Below are positions 33,300 through 41,754 of a DNA stretch of 64,000 nucleotides, one piece after another. Below the pieces are notes generated by a model. It searched no databases. It saw only the letters and a list, made by a program, of their open reading frames with translations, and had not been told where the DNA came from. Position numbers and translations under genes: made by a program. Origin of the DNA: Thermoplasmatales archaeon SW_10_69_26 (GTDB lineage: Archaea; Thermoplasmatota; SW-10-69-26); NCBI GenBank assembly GCA_003009755.1, contig PXUB01000003.1, positions 25,667-89,666 of the forward strand, read 5' to 3'. Within the stretch, counting starts at the first letter, position 1. Every line of letters starts with the position of its first letter.

Positions 33300-33775
33300 C
33301 CGCCTAAAGGCACGGGGCTTTTCCCACCGCGGGAGCCCCGTTCTCGGGTTCCGCCGGTCAACGGCGGGCCGCCCGATCTCGTCCGCGATGGTGAACTGTG
33401 AGCAGTCACCCAGCTGGGACAGGCAGCCGCGCTGGACGGGGACCGTCGGTGGTCAGCTGGCGGTAGAGGACGGTCGGTCGGCCGTGTCGGCGCCCGTGAG
33501 GCCGCCCGCATAGAGGTTCCCGCTTCACCGTGTCGGGCGCGTTGCCCGCGTTGTGGTGCCACCCGTCCGGATCCTCGTCGGTGCCGTCGACGGCGAACCC
33601 GAGGCGTCCCTCCTCGGCCGCGGTCACGGCGGTGAAGAGGACTGAGGTGAGATCCTCGGGCTCCAAGCCGATCGCGGAGAAGAGGAAGGAGAACCCCCTG
33701 GCGGGGGGCCAGGGGGAGAGGGGGCGGACCCCAGCACGTCAGCGGATAGACGCAGACCGCCGGCGGGTGGCCGGT
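33300..33775. other. Intergenic region with a doubtful minus-strand frame
   Basis: A minus-strand frame (33406-33666) begins MEPEDLTSVLFTAVTAAEE and reads protein-like for about 50 residues (GFAVDGTDEDPDGWHH), then becomes Arg/Pro-rich. It could be a truncated gene. CCGCCG and CGGCGG near 33350 form a small stem. Nothing else is seen. Confidence 0.35.
33694..33716 (-). terminator. Hairpin plus pyrimidine tract
   Basis: CCCCCTGGC and GCCAGGGGG are a perfect 9-base stem. On the minus strand it is followed by TTCTCCTTCCTC. It lies about 60 bases beyond the stop of the secreted protein at 33776 and would terminate that transcript. Confidence 0.55.
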
Positions 33776-34117
33776 CTAGACGGAGGCGCCGTCCTCGATC
33801 GGGAACAGGGGACAGTCGGGTCCGCACTGGAAGGGTCCGTTGTTCAGCTCGAACTCGCAGTCGCCCTCGTGCTCGAGCAGGGTGTTCGTGTCGGCCAGGT
33901 CCTGGCAGGCCTGCTCGTCGTGGACGATCACGGAGGGGCAGCCGTCCGAGCCGTCGACGGTGACGTAGCGGCCCTCCTCGTGGAAGAGGTAGACCTGCGT
34001 GCAGTTGTCGGGCTGCTTGCCGGGGATCTCGGTCTCCGCGCCGGCGAGGGGGGCGGTCAGCGCGGAAGCCAGCAGGCCAAGCGTCGCGATCGCGAGGATG
34101 GTGGTTCGTAGGTTCAC
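33776..34117 (-). CDS. Secreted cysteine-rich protein, shared-leader family (6 Cys)
   Basis: Predicted 113 residues. The leader VNLRTTILAIATLGLLASAL closely matches those at 34301, 35288 and 36294. The mature part has six cysteines and a C-terminal NNGPFQCGPDCPLFP that resembles GPFEPCPQSHCPP of the gene at 36294. GTG 34117 is chosen because it starts the shared leader. Export and disulfides are likely; the function is unknown. Confidence 0.72.
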   Translation of the reverse strand: MNLRTTILAIATLGLLASALTAPLAGAETEIPGKQPDNCTQVYLFHEEGRYVTVDGSDGCPSVIVHDEQACQDLADTNTLLEHEGDCEFELNNGPFQCGPDCPLFPIEDGASV

Positions 34118-34300
34118 GGGAACACCGCCCACGCCAAATCCAGGCCAAGGCAAATCTCTTGCGGTGCCGACGCAGCGAGGATCGCTCTCCCGCGGAACGT
34201 TCCCACGATGGGTCGAAGCCTCGGACGCGGGATCGAGGCTAGCCGTCAGGGGTGAAGAGGGAGAGGGAGCGGACCGGTCGCGTCCGGCCCGCCGGGCCGA

Positions 34301-34603
34301 TCACTTCTCGATCGGGGTCGAGGAGGCCTCGGAGTCGATCACCGGGCAGGTACAAACGGGGTTGCAGGGGATGGTGGTGACGAGCTGGCAGGGGTCCGTC
34401 TCGATCGCGCAGGCGATGAACATCGGCGTCGCGTCTGTGCACGTCTCGTTGACCTCGTCCTCGATCGCCTCGCGGCAGTCGTCGGTGTCGTCGTGGACGT
34501 TCTGGGGCTCGCAGGTCGCCTCGCTGGCGCTCGCGGTGGCGGTGAACGCGGTCGCGAAGAGGCCGAGCGCGGCGACGGCCAGCAGCGTGGTTCGAAGCTT
34601 CAC
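34301..34603 (-). CDS. Secreted cysteine-rich protein, shared-leader family (8 Cys)
   Basis: Predicted 100 residues. The leader VKLRTTLLAVAALGLFATAF is near-identical to its neighbours. The mature part has eight cysteines, ending PCNPVCTCPVID, and no similarity to known enzymes. An in-frame GTG at 34612 would add three residues. Confidence 0.72.
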   Translation of the reverse strand: MKLRTTLLAVAALGLFATAFTATASASEATCEPQNVHDDTDDCREAIEDEVNETCTDATPMFIACAIETDPCQLVTTIPCNPVCTCPVIDSEASSTPIEK

Positions 34604-34667
34604 GTCGATCACTCGGCGGGCCAGGCCGGCTGGGCCCGATAGTCGTTGCGGATCCCGCTCGGTGCGC

Positions 34668-35156
34668 TCACGTCGATGCCCTCGTGGGCGAGGCCGCCTC
34701 GCCCGCGCGATGCTCCTCGAAGACGGCGACCGCGTCCGAGAAGACCTCGGTGAACATCTGCTTCCAGTTCGGGATCATGACGCGCTGGGCGAGCTTGCCT
34801 GGGAGGTGATCGTAGCTGATCGTCGAGCGGATCTCCAGGTGGGCGCCCGTCTCCGTGGCGGTCACCTCGTAGCGGTCGACGATCTCGAACCCGGGCCCGG
34901 GGACGACGAACCGCCACCGTCCGGGCCCCTCGTCGTGGAGGGTCTCCTCGAGCGTGAACGTGAGCCCCATCGGTCCCCGCCACTCGGTCTCGTAGACCGC
35001 GCCGTCCTCGGTCGTGGCGAGCCGCTCGATCCGATGCGGCTGCTCGCGGGGGTCCTCGGCCTCGTACACCTCCGGAAGGTCGGTCCACCACTGCTCCAGG
35101 CGCTCGGGCGAGGCGGCGACGTCGAAGCCGAGGACGAGCTCTTCGGGTTCCACCAT
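34668..35156 (-). CDS. SRPBCC (START-like) family protein
   Basis: Predicted 162 residues: ELVLGFDVAASPERLEQWWT, TFTLEETLHDEGPGRWRFVV and a C-terminal helix WKQMFTEVFSDAVAVFEEH. This is the ligand-binding helix-grip fold. A CTCTATCATC element lies about 30 bases before the start; GTG 35162 is an alternative start. It is embedded among the secreted-protein genes. Confidence 0.75.
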   Translation of the reverse strand: MVEPEELVLGFDVAASPERLEQWWTDLPEVYEAEDPREQPHRIERLATTEDGAVYETEWRGPMGLTFTLEETLHDEGPGRWRFVVPGPGFEIVDRYEVTATETGAHLEIRSTISYDHLPGKLAQRVMIPNWKQMFTEVFSDAVAVFEEHRAGEAASPTRAST

Positions 35157-35287
35157 CGCCACACCGACGGGACGGTGCGGGGGATGATAGAGCTTGGCCC
35201 GGACGTTGACGGCCAGCTCCGCTCGCTTGGCGGAGGGTGAACGGAAAACAGAGCGCGGGGGCGGCCCCCGCTCGGTGGGACGACGGC

Positions 35288-35557
35288 TTACAGGAACCGG
35301 GGGTGCGGGTCGCAGGTGCAGGTGCAGAACAGGCGAAACTCCTCGCAGGGGTGGAACTCCGGCGAGCAGTCCACGCTGTATTTGAGGACGGTCTCCTCGC
35401 AGACGAGGGCCCGAACGTCGTCCTCGTCGGGCAGGTCTTCCTCGTCGGGCAGGTTGTCCTCGTCGGGGAGGTCGTGGTTGGCGCTGGCGGAGGGGGCAAA
35501 CGCGGTCGCAAACAGGCCTACGGCGGCGAAGGCGAGAACGATCGTTCGGGGGTTCAT
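35288..35557 (-). CDS. Secreted cysteine-rich protein, shared-leader family (6 Cys)
   Basis: Predicted 89 residues. The leader MNPRTIVLAFAAVGLFATAF is followed by three acidic repeats (LPDEDN, LPDEED, LPDEDD) and a short domain with six cysteines ending CTCTCDPHP. ATG 35557 is clear. Confidence 0.75.
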   Translation of the reverse strand: MNPRTIVLAFAAVGLFATAFAPSASANHDLPDEDNLPDEEDLPDEDDVRALVCEETVLKYSVDCSPEFHPCEEFRLFCTCTCDPHPRFL

Positions 35558-35644
35558 CCAAACACCGACGGATCAACGCCGGTCGAGGCGAAAAGGCTTG
35601 CGAAGCCCGCCGCGGCCTCGGCCCGCTGGGGTGACGTGCCGGTC

Positions 35645-35908
35645 TCACTGCTCGAGGACCTGCTCGAGCAGCTCGCGCTGGGTCTCGATCTGCTCCTGCA
35701 TCTGCTCCATCTGCTGGAGCGCCTGCGTGAGCCGCTGTTGGCTCTCGACCGCCTCCTCGAGCTCGGGTCCCGTGTCCTTCAGGAACTCGCGGATCGCCCG
35801 ACGCACGACGGCGGTCCGGCTGGGGTACTCGCCGGCCTCGACCAGCGCGTCCATGAACTCCACGTCCCGGACCGGGATCCGGGTCGTGATCCGCTGGGTG
35901 TCGGGCAT
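35645..35908 (-). CDS. Ribbon-helix-helix regulator with coiled-coil tail
   Basis: Predicted 87 residues. ITTRIPVRDVEFMDALVEAG and SRTAVVRRAIREFL form a CopG-type DNA-binding domain. The Gln/Glu/Leu-rich tail (QQRLTQALQQMEQMQEQIET) is a coiled coil for oligomerisation. It could regulate the surrounding secreted-protein genes. A GTATTTGG element lies upstream of ATG 35908. Confidence 0.82.
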   Translation of the reverse strand: MPDTQRITTRIPVRDVEFMDALVEAGEYPSRTAVVRRAIREFLKDTGPELEEAVESQQRLTQALQQMEQMQEQIETQRELLEQVLEQ

Positions 35909-35956
35909 GGGAGCCGGACCCATGCTTTGGTCGGCTGGCCCCAAATACGTTCGGGT

Positions 35957-36215
35957 GCTAGGCGAGGTCCCCGCCGCGCCGGGCCCCGAGCGTCCATCGA
36001 CGGTAGGCATCGCCGGAGGCCACGATCGGGTGTAGACCTTCGACGGGATCGGGCGTCCCCGGCGCCTGCCGGTCGACGAACGCCACCCCTGCCACCAGCC
36101 CCAGACCGACGGCCAGGCCAGCGACCGGCTCCCACCCCGCGAGCTCGGGTCGCTCCCGTCACCGGAAAGCGTCGTTGTAGAAGGCCCACTGGGCCGCGAG
36201 ACCGCCCCTCGGTCC
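35957..36215 (-). other. Degenerate minus-strand frame, possible membrane-protein remnant
   Basis: Minus-strand reading gives LAGWEPVAGLAVGLGLVAGV, then AFVDRQAPGTPDPVEGLHPI and a stop near 35958. An in-frame stop and no good start lie upstream (AFYNDAF before it). It looks like a decayed gene rather than a live one. Confidence 0.3.
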
Positions 36216-36293
36216 CGAGCTTGGGGGTGGTTGATCAGGGAGGAAAGAGGGAAGGAGGGGCCAGCTGGCCCCGGGTCGGTCGACGGTGGGGGC

Positions 36294-36662
36294 TCAGTCC
36301 TGGCCGGGCTTGGGCGGGCAGTGGCTTTGCGGGCAGGGCTCGAAGGGACCGTGGTCCTCGCAGAACGTGAGCGCGACCCCGAACTCCCCGGTGTCGCAGG
36401 CGTTCTGCGGATCGTCGAGGACGCCGTTCACGTACTCGCAGTACGTGGATGGGACGTGGATCCCGTCGGGGTCGAGCTCGCAGGGCACGTCGGCCGGGGG
36501 ATCCTGGGTCTGGTCGTCGACGTTGCACTGGATGCCGTTGGGTTCACCGTGCGGGTACACGGCGCAATCGACCGGGCCCGGCTGGGCGGCCACGGCGGGA
36601 GCGAGCCCAGTGGCGAACAGACCGGTAGCCGCGATCGCGAGAAGCGTGGTCTCGAGATCCAT
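36294..36662 (-). CDS. Secreted cysteine-rich protein, shared-leader family (8 Cys)
   Basis: Predicted 122 residues. The leader MDLETTLLAIAATGLFATGL is again of the shared type. The mature part has eight cysteines; GEPNGIQC recurs in the damaged copy upstream. ATG 36662 starts the leader. Its C-terminus GPFEPCPQSHCPP resembles that of the 33776 gene. Confidence 0.73.
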   Translation of the reverse strand: MDLETTLLAIAATGLFATGLAPAVAAQPGPVDCAVYPHGEPNGIQCNVDDQTQDPPADVPCELDPDGIHVPSTYCEYVNGVLDDPQNACDTGEFGVALTFCEDHGPFEPCPQSHCPPKPGQD

Positions 36663-36719
36663 GAGATACCATCGCGAGCAGTCCCGCTGACCGGCAAAAG
36701 CGTTACGCATCACCGGCAC

Positions 36720-36875
36720 CACGGTGCCGAGCGGGGCGTCTCGTGGACCGTCCACGGCCCCTTCGATGCCGTTGGGTTCACCGTCGGCAGCCATCCCAGT
36801 CGACAGGGCCATGCTGGTCGGCCTCGGCGGGAGCGAGCCCGGTGACGCGGCATCGAGCCCGAGGATTGACAACAT
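36720..36875 (-). pseudogene. Truncated paralogue of the shared-leader secreted family
   Basis: Minus-strand sequence repeats parts of the 36294 gene: GATGCCGTTGGGTTCACCG (36764-36782, also at 36529-36547) and a GGCGGGAGCGAGCCC block. The reading MAADGEPNGIEGAVDGPRD matches PHGEPNGIQCNVDDQTQD but lacks the cysteine and the leader. It is a broken copy. Confidence 0.6.
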
Positions 36876-36896
36876 ATCGCCGTCTCATGTTAAGAC

Positions 36897-37283
36897 GTGC
36901 GCGTCATCAGCGTCTCCCTGCCCGAGGACACCGTGGACGAGCTCGACCGGCGAGCCGACCAAGACGGATACAGCGGCCGCAGCGAGCTCGTGCGCGCGGC
37001 ACTGGGGCCCTTCCTCGATCAGGCTCGAGGCGAGGAGGCACGCGAGGGACCGGCCACGGCCACGCTGGTCCTCGCCTACGACGAGGAGATCAGCGATCTC
37101 GTGAATCGGCGCCGCCACGATCACGCCGAACCGATCACGACCATGGTCCACGGGCACACCGATGATCATCGGTGCCTGGAGGTCCTCGTCCTCGAGGGGG
37201 GAAGCGACGAGATCCGGTCGTTGGCGAACGACCTGCGGGGCCGCCCGGGGATGAACCAGGTCGAGCTGACGTGGCTCGACTGA
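36897..37283 (+). CDS. NikR-family metal-responsive repressor
   Basis: Predicted 128 residues. The N-terminal ribbon-helix-helix reads MRVISVSLPEDTVDELDRRA and GRSELVRAAL. The C-terminal ACT-like domain carries His74, His85, His87 and Cys93, with exactly the 11-2-6 spacing of the nickel site in E. coli NikR (His76, His87, His89, Cys95). It lies directly before the znu-type operon, so it probably controls metal import. Nickel or another divalent ion is possible. GTG 36897 has ACATATCG 20-24 bases upstream. Confidence 0.87.
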   Translation: MRVISVSLPEDTVDELDRRADQDGYSGRSELVRAALGPFLDQARGEEAREGPATATLVLAYDEEISDLVNRRRHDHAEPITTMVHGHTDDHRCLEVLVLEGGSDEIRSLANDLRGRPGMNQVELTWLD

Positions 37284-37334
37284 CTGTTGATAGTAAAACA
37301 GGCCTTCACAGTTAACAGGAGGAAACTAATAACG
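37284..37334 (+). promoter_or_regulatory. AT-rich operator/promoter before the metal importer
   Basis: In a region rich in G+C this stretch is AT-rich. CTGTTGATAGT (37287-37297) and ACAGTTAACAG (37309-37319) are imperfect inverted halves: 8 of 11 bases match when one is complemented. GATAGTAAAAC may be the TATA element and GGGAGGGGGG the ribosome site. Binding of the NikR-type regulator is inferred. Confidence 0.5.
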
Positions 37335-37354
37335 GGAGGGGGGTGGCAGGCGTG

Positions 37355-38371
37355 ATGACGCGCCGATTGCTCCCCCTGCTCGCCGCGACGCTGCTCGCCA
37401 CCGCCGGTTGCGTCGGCCCCCTGACCGACACCGGCGATAGCCCCGATGTCCTCGTCACCCACTACCCCATCGAGTTCCTCGCCTCCGAGATCGCCGGCGA
37501 CGATGTCGACGTCGACGCCTTCGTCGAGGGGGGCCAGCCCCACGACTTCAACCCAGGCTTCGAGGACAGGTCCGCCCTCGAGGACGCGAGCCTGGTCGTG
37601 TACCAGGGCGCCGGCTTCTCGCCCGGCGTCGAGGGGATGCTGGCCAGCGCCGGCGAGGACGGGCCGCCCTCGCTTGCCCTCGTCGACACCGTCGACACGA
37701 TCGTTCACGAGGACGAGCACCGTCACGAGGCTGAGGAAAACCATTCCAACCACGAGGACCGCGACGGTGGCGACCAGGACGAGCACCACGAGAGCGAGCA
37801 CGAGCGCGAGCACGACGAGCACGCGGAGGGTCGCGAGGACCCGCACACCTGGCTGGACCCCGTGCGCATGACCCAGCACGCCGAGGCGATCCGCGACGCG
37901 ATGCAGGAGGCCTTCCCCGAGCACGAGGAGGCCTTCGCGAACCGGACCGCCGACCTCGTCGACGACCTCGAGGCCCTCCACGGGGACTTCGAGGCCGGCC
38001 TCGCGACCTGCGAGGTCCGGACCGCCGTCGTCAACCACAACGCTTTCGCTTACCTCGGAGACCGCTATAACATCACCTTCGAGGCCGCCCACGGGCTCTC
38101 GCCCGACACGGAGCCCTCGGCCGAGACGATCGACCGCCTCGCGGAGATCGTCGACCACCACAACCTCACGACCGTGTTCTTCGAGGAGTTCGTCAGCCCG
38201 GAGGTCGTCGAGACGATCGCCGACGAGACCGGCGCCGACACCGAGGTCCTCTCGCCCCTCGCGGCGCTCACCGACGAGCAGCGCGCCGACGGCGAGACCT
38301 ACCTCACCCGCATGCGAGCCAATCTCCACGCGCTCGAGGACGCGATGCGCTGCACCTCCTCGGGGGCGTGA
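37355..38371 (+). CDS. znuA: Metal ABC transporter substrate-binding lipoprotein (ZnuA type)
   Basis: Predicted 338 residues. The lipobox LLATAGC anchors it. VTHYPIEFLASEIAGD and GGQPHDFNPGFED start the cluster A-I fold. A long His/Glu/Asp-rich loop (about residues 125-165) and DPHTWLDPVRM, NHNAFAYLGDRY mark zinc-type binders. ATG 37355 is preferred over GTG 37343. Confidence 0.88.
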   Translation: MTRRLLPLLAATLLATAGCVGPLTDTGDSPDVLVTHYPIEFLASEIAGDDVDVDAFVEGGQPHDFNPGFEDRSALEDASLVVYQGAGFSPGVEGMLASAGEDGPPSLALVDTVDTIVHEDEHRHEAEENHSNHEDRDGGDQDEHHESEHEREHDEHAEGREDPHTWLDPVRMTQHAEAIRDAMQEAFPEHEEAFANRTADLVDDLEALHGDFEAGLATCEVRTAVVNHNAFAYLGDRYNITFEAAHGLSPDTEPSAETIDRLAEIVDHHNLTTVFFEEFVSPEVVETIADETGADTEVLSPLAALTDEQRADGETYLTRMRANLHALEDAMRCTSSGA

Positions 38372-38375
38372 TCCC

Positions 38376-39143
38376 GTGAACGCCAAGGCGTGCGTGCTCG
38401 GCGCCGAGGACGTTACCGTCCGCTACGGGGCCACCACCGCGCTCGACGGTGTCTCGCTGCGAGTCGAGGACGGCGAGTTCGTGGGTCTCGTGGGCCCCAA
38501 CGGCTCCGGCAAGTCGACGCTGGTCCGCACGCTGCTCGGACTCGTCGAGCCCGACGAGGGCCAGACGTGCTGCTGCGGGCGCCCGATCCACCGTTTCGAG
38601 GACTGGTCTCGGGTCGGCTACGTCCCCCAGGACGCGGTGCACGTGGACCCGAACTTCCCGGCCAGCGTGCTCGAGGTCGCCCTGCTGGGCCGCGTGGCCG
38701 AGCGGGGGCTGGTCAACCGGTGGACCGACGAGGACCGCGAGGCCGCCCACGCGGCGCTTGAACGGGTGGGCATCGGGCACCTGGCGGATCGCTCGATCGG
38801 CACGCTCAGCGGCGGCGAACGCCAGCGCGCGTTCCTCGCCAAGGCGCTGGCAAGCGACCCGGACCTGCTGTTGCTGGACGAACCGATGGCCGGCGTGGAC
38901 GCCGCCGCGCGCGAGGACTTCTACAACCTCGTCGACGACCTCAACCACGCTGAGGGGCTCACGATCCTGCTCGTCTCCCACGATCTGCCGGCCGTGCGGA
39001 TGTGCTGTCACCGGCTCGTGGCGCTCAACCAGCGCGTGGTGTTCGACGGCTCCCCCAGGGACTTCGAGGACGAGGGCGGCCTCAGCGAGGCCTACGACAT
39101 GCACGTCCCCCACCACCCGGACCGGGCAGGGGGCCGCCCGTGA
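38376..39143 (+). CDS. znuC: Metal ABC transporter ATPase (ZnuC type)
   Basis: Predicted 255 residues. Walker A GPNGSGKST, Q-loop YVPQDA, signature LSGGERQR, Walker B LLLLDEP and the switch His in LVSHDL are all present. GTG 38376 follows znuA by 4 bases. The stop overlaps the next start. Confidence 0.93.
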   Translation: MNAKACVLGAEDVTVRYGATTALDGVSLRVEDGEFVGLVGPNGSGKSTLVRTLLGLVEPDEGQTCCCGRPIHRFEDWSRVGYVPQDAVHVDPNFPASVLEVALLGRVAERGLVNRWTDEDREAAHAALERVGIGHLADRSIGTLSGGERQRAFLAKALASDPDLLLLDEPMAGVDAAAREDFYNLVDDLNHAEGLTILLVSHDLPAVRMCCHRLVALNQRVVFDGSPRDFEDEGGLSEAYDMHVPHHPDRAGGRP

Positions 39144-39964
39144 CCGGGCTCGAGCTCTTCCTCGAGTACGAGTTCCTGCAGCTGGCCCTGGCCGCCAGCG
39201 GGGTGATGGCGCTGCTCGCCGGGGCCCTGGGGGTGCCGCTGGTCCTGCGCGAGATGGCCATGTTCGGGCACGGGTTCGCCCACGTGAGCTACGCCGGGGT
39301 CGCCCTCGGCCTCCTGGCGGGGCTGTACCCGCTCGGCGTGGCGCTGGTTGTGACCGTCGTCGGTGCCCTCGTGATGGAGCGGCTGCGGGCGCGGGGAGCC
39401 TTCTCCGGGGACACCCGCCTGGCCGTCGTCGTCAGCGTGGGGTTCGCGATCGGCGTCACCACGGTCAGCCTGGCTGGTGGGTTCACCACCCACGTGCACG
39501 CCTACCTCTTCGGGTCCCTGTTCTCGGTGACCTCCACCGAGCTGTGGGCGATGCTGCCGCTCGCCGCCACGCTGCTGGTCGCCTTCACGCTCCTCTACAA
39601 GGAGATCTTCTACATCACGCTCGACGAGGAGGCGGCCCACCTGTCGGGGGTCCCGGTGGGCTGGATCAACGCGGCCCTGCTGGCCCTGACCGCGGCGACC
39701 ATCGTTCTCGCCTCCCGTGTGGTCGGCCTGCTCCTCGTCGCCGCGCTGCTGGTCATCCCGGCGGCGACGGCGCTCCAGATGGCAACGAGCTTCAAGGGCG
39801 CGATCCTCGGCTCGATGGCGGTCGGCCTGGTCAGCGTCGTGCTCGGGTTGGCGGCGGCGGTCAGCGTGGACGTGGCCGCGGGCGGGGCGATCGTGCTCGT
39901 CGGCGGCGCCGTCTTCGCGCTGGTGACCGGCGCGCGCCGGGCGGGCCTCGTGCGGCGCGGCTGA
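39140..39964 (+). CDS. znuB: Metal ABC transporter permease (ZnuB type)
   Basis: Predicted 274 residues with about eight helices. REMAMFGHGFAHVSYAGVAL is the family's first conserved loop, and the GRV-type coupling region follows DEEAAHLSGVPVGWIN. GTG 39140 overlaps the ATPase stop as GTGA, so the three genes form one operon. Confidence 0.9.
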   Translation: MTGLELFLEYEFLQLALAASGVMALLAGALGVPLVLREMAMFGHGFAHVSYAGVALGLLAGLYPLGVALVVTVVGALVMERLRARGAFSGDTRLAVVVSVGFAIGVTTVSLAGGFTTHVHAYLFGSLFSVTSTELWAMLPLAATLLVAFTLLYKEIFYITLDEEAAHLSGVPVGWINAALLALTAATIVLASRVVGLLLVAALLVIPAATALQMATSFKGAILGSMAVGLVSVVLGLAAAVSVDVAAGGAIVLVGGAVFALVTGARRAGLVRRG

Positions 39965-39975
39965 GGGCAGGCCTG

Positions 39976-41262
39976 CTACTTCGGTTGTTGCCCGGTCACG
40001 TCCTCCACGATGGCCCAGAACTCGTCCTTGCTGACGCCCTGCTGTTCGTCGGTGTGCTCGCGGAACTCGTCGACGAACGCGCGAGCCTCGTCCTTGCCGC
40101 GCTTCTCGATCGTGGTCTTGATCCGCTCGGCGATCTCCGAAAGCTGGCCCTCCTCGGCGTCGACGCCGGCCCGGTCGAGCCGGTCCTCGATCGCGGCCGT
40201 GCCGGTGTGCTTGCCGAACACGAATCGGCGCTCGTGGCCGACGTCCTCCGGGTGCATCGGCTCGTAGGTGATCGTGTTCGACAGGACGCCGTGCGTGTGG
40301 ATGCCGGACTCGTGCGTGAACGCGTTGTGGCCGACGACCGGCTTCATCTGGTCGACCGGGACGCCGGTGGTCTCCTCGACGCGCTCGGACAGGTCCTTGA
40401 GCAGCTCGGTGTTGATGCCGGTGTCGTAGTCGTACAGCTGCTCGAGCGTCATCACGACCTCCTCGAAGGCCGTGTTGCCGGCGCGCTCGCCGATCCCGTT
40501 CACGGCCGTGTTGAGGTTGGGGACGCCGGCCTCGAAGGCGGCGATCGCGTTCGCGGTGCCGAGCCCGAAGTCGTTGTGGTTGTGGAACCCCCACTCGGGT
40601 GCGCCCTGCTGGCCACCGATCGGGCCCTCCGGCAGGTCGAGCTCGCGCATCGTCTCGAAGAACCAGCTCGTGGCCGTGGGCGTCATGACGCCGACGGTGT
40701 CGGAGAACAGCACGCGCTCGGCGCCGGCCTCGATCGCGGCGTTGTACAGCTCGGCGACGAACTCGGGGTCGGCCCGCACCGTGTCCTCGGTGACGAACGT
40801 CGTCTTCAGGCCGTGGTCGACGGCGTGCTCGACGGCGTCGACGGCCATCTCGATGCACTCCTGTTTGGAGCGCTGCAGCTTGTACTTGAGGTGGACGTCC
40901 GAGCACGCGATGAAGGGCACGCACTCGTCGCAGCCCGCCTTCAACACGGCGTCGATGTCGGACCGGATCGTGCGCGCAGCCCCCATGATCGAGGCCTGGC
41001 TGAGGCCCTCGTCGCTGATCGCCTTGATCGACGTCAGCTCGCCCTCGCTGACGGCCGGGATCCCGCAGTTGAGGATGTCGCACCCGATCTCGTCGAGCAG
41101 CTTCGCCAGCTCGACCTTCTCCTCCGTGGTGTAGTAGACGCCGGGCGTCTGCTCGCCGTCGCGCAGCGTCTCGTCCCAGATCACCAGCTCGTCGGGCAGA
41201 TCGTAGCCGTGGTCCGGCTCCACGGTCCAATTGTGCGTGACGACGTCCTCGTCCTCGGGCAT
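39976..41262 (-). CDS. Homocitrate / isopropylmalate / citramalate synthase family
   Basis: Predicted 428 residues. WDETLRDGEQTPGVYYT starts the HMGL-like barrel; the metal histidines are in FHNHNDFGLG; and GHNAFTHESGIHTHG is the second signature. Isopropylmalate synthases carry an extra regulatory domain of about 120 residues that is absent here, which favours a homocitrate- or citramalate-type enzyme. ATG 41262 has GGTTTTTACC about 40 bases upstream. Confidence 0.85.
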   Translation of the reverse strand: MPEDEDVVTHNWTVEPDHGYDLPDELVIWDETLRDGEQTPGVYYTTEEKVELAKLLDEIGCDILNCGIPAVSEGELTSIKAISDEGLSQASIMGAARTIRSDIDAVLKAGCDECVPFIACSDVHLKYKLQRSKQECIEMAVDAVEHAVDHGLKTTFVTEDTVRADPEFVAELYNAAIEAGAERVLFSDTVGVMTPTATSWFFETMRELDLPEGPIGGQQGAPEWGFHNHNDFGLGTANAIAAFEAGVPNLNTAVNGIGERAGNTAFEEVVMTLEQLYDYDTGINTELLKDLSERVEETTGVPVDQMKPVVGHNAFTHESGIHTHGVLSNTITYEPMHPEDVGHERRFVFGKHTGTAAIEDRLDRAGVDAEEGQLSEIAERIKTTIEKRGKDEARAFVDEFREHTDEQQGVSKDEFWAIVEDVTGQQPK

Positions 41263-41386
41263 GCCGGTCACCGTGACAGGGAAGGACAGAACACGGTAAA
41301 AACCTCGCTCGCCGGGCGGCCGACGACCGCGTCCACGGGACCCCCGAGGGTTGTCCTCGGGGTCGACTTGGCCCGCGTCGTCGACC

Positions 41387-41404
41387 CTTGACAACTGTGT
41401 CAAG
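41387..41404. promoter_or_regulatory. Perfect palindrome before the YeaQ-like gene
   Basis: CTTGACA and TGTCAAG flank ACTG and end three bases before GTG 41407. Such placement over a start suits a repressor site or the binding site of a stress regulator. No bound protein is known. Confidence 0.45.
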
Positions 41405-41406
41405 AG

Positions 41407-41697
41407 GTGACGACCTACACCGACGTTGCTATGGTCACTGTATGGGGCGTCGTCGCGTTCCTGGTGATCGGAGCGCTGGCCGGATGGTTGGCCGGCGAGG
41501 TCGTCCGAGGCTACGGCTTCGGGATCCTCGGCAACATCGTCGTCGGGGTGGTAGGCGCCTTACTGGGTGGCCTGCTCTTCGACGCCGCTGGCATCGGTGG
41601 CGAAGGCGGCTTCCTGTGGACGCTGTTCGTGGCGTTCGTGGGAGCCGTCGTGTTGCTGTTCGTCGCCGGGCTCGTCGGCCGAGCCACGACCACGTAA
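41407..41697 (+). CDS. GlsB/YeaQ-type small membrane protein
   Basis: Predicted 96 residues with three helices: VWGVVAFLVIGALAGWLAGE, GFGILGNIVVGVVGALLGG and FVAFVGAVVLLFVAGLVGR. The GxxxG-rich helices are characteristic of the transglycosylase-associated (GlsB/YeaQ/YmgE) family, often stress-linked. ATG 41431 is an alternative start. Confidence 0.85.
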   Translation: MTTYTDVAMVTVWGVVAFLVIGALAGWLAGEVVRGYGFGILGNIVVGVVGALLGGLLFDAAGIGGEGGFLWTLFVAFVGAVVLLFVAGLVGRATTT

Positions 41698-41754
41698 GCT
41701 CCGCCACCGCCCGCCGTGGGCGGTCTCGCGGTCTCTTCTCCTTTCTTCTCCCTC

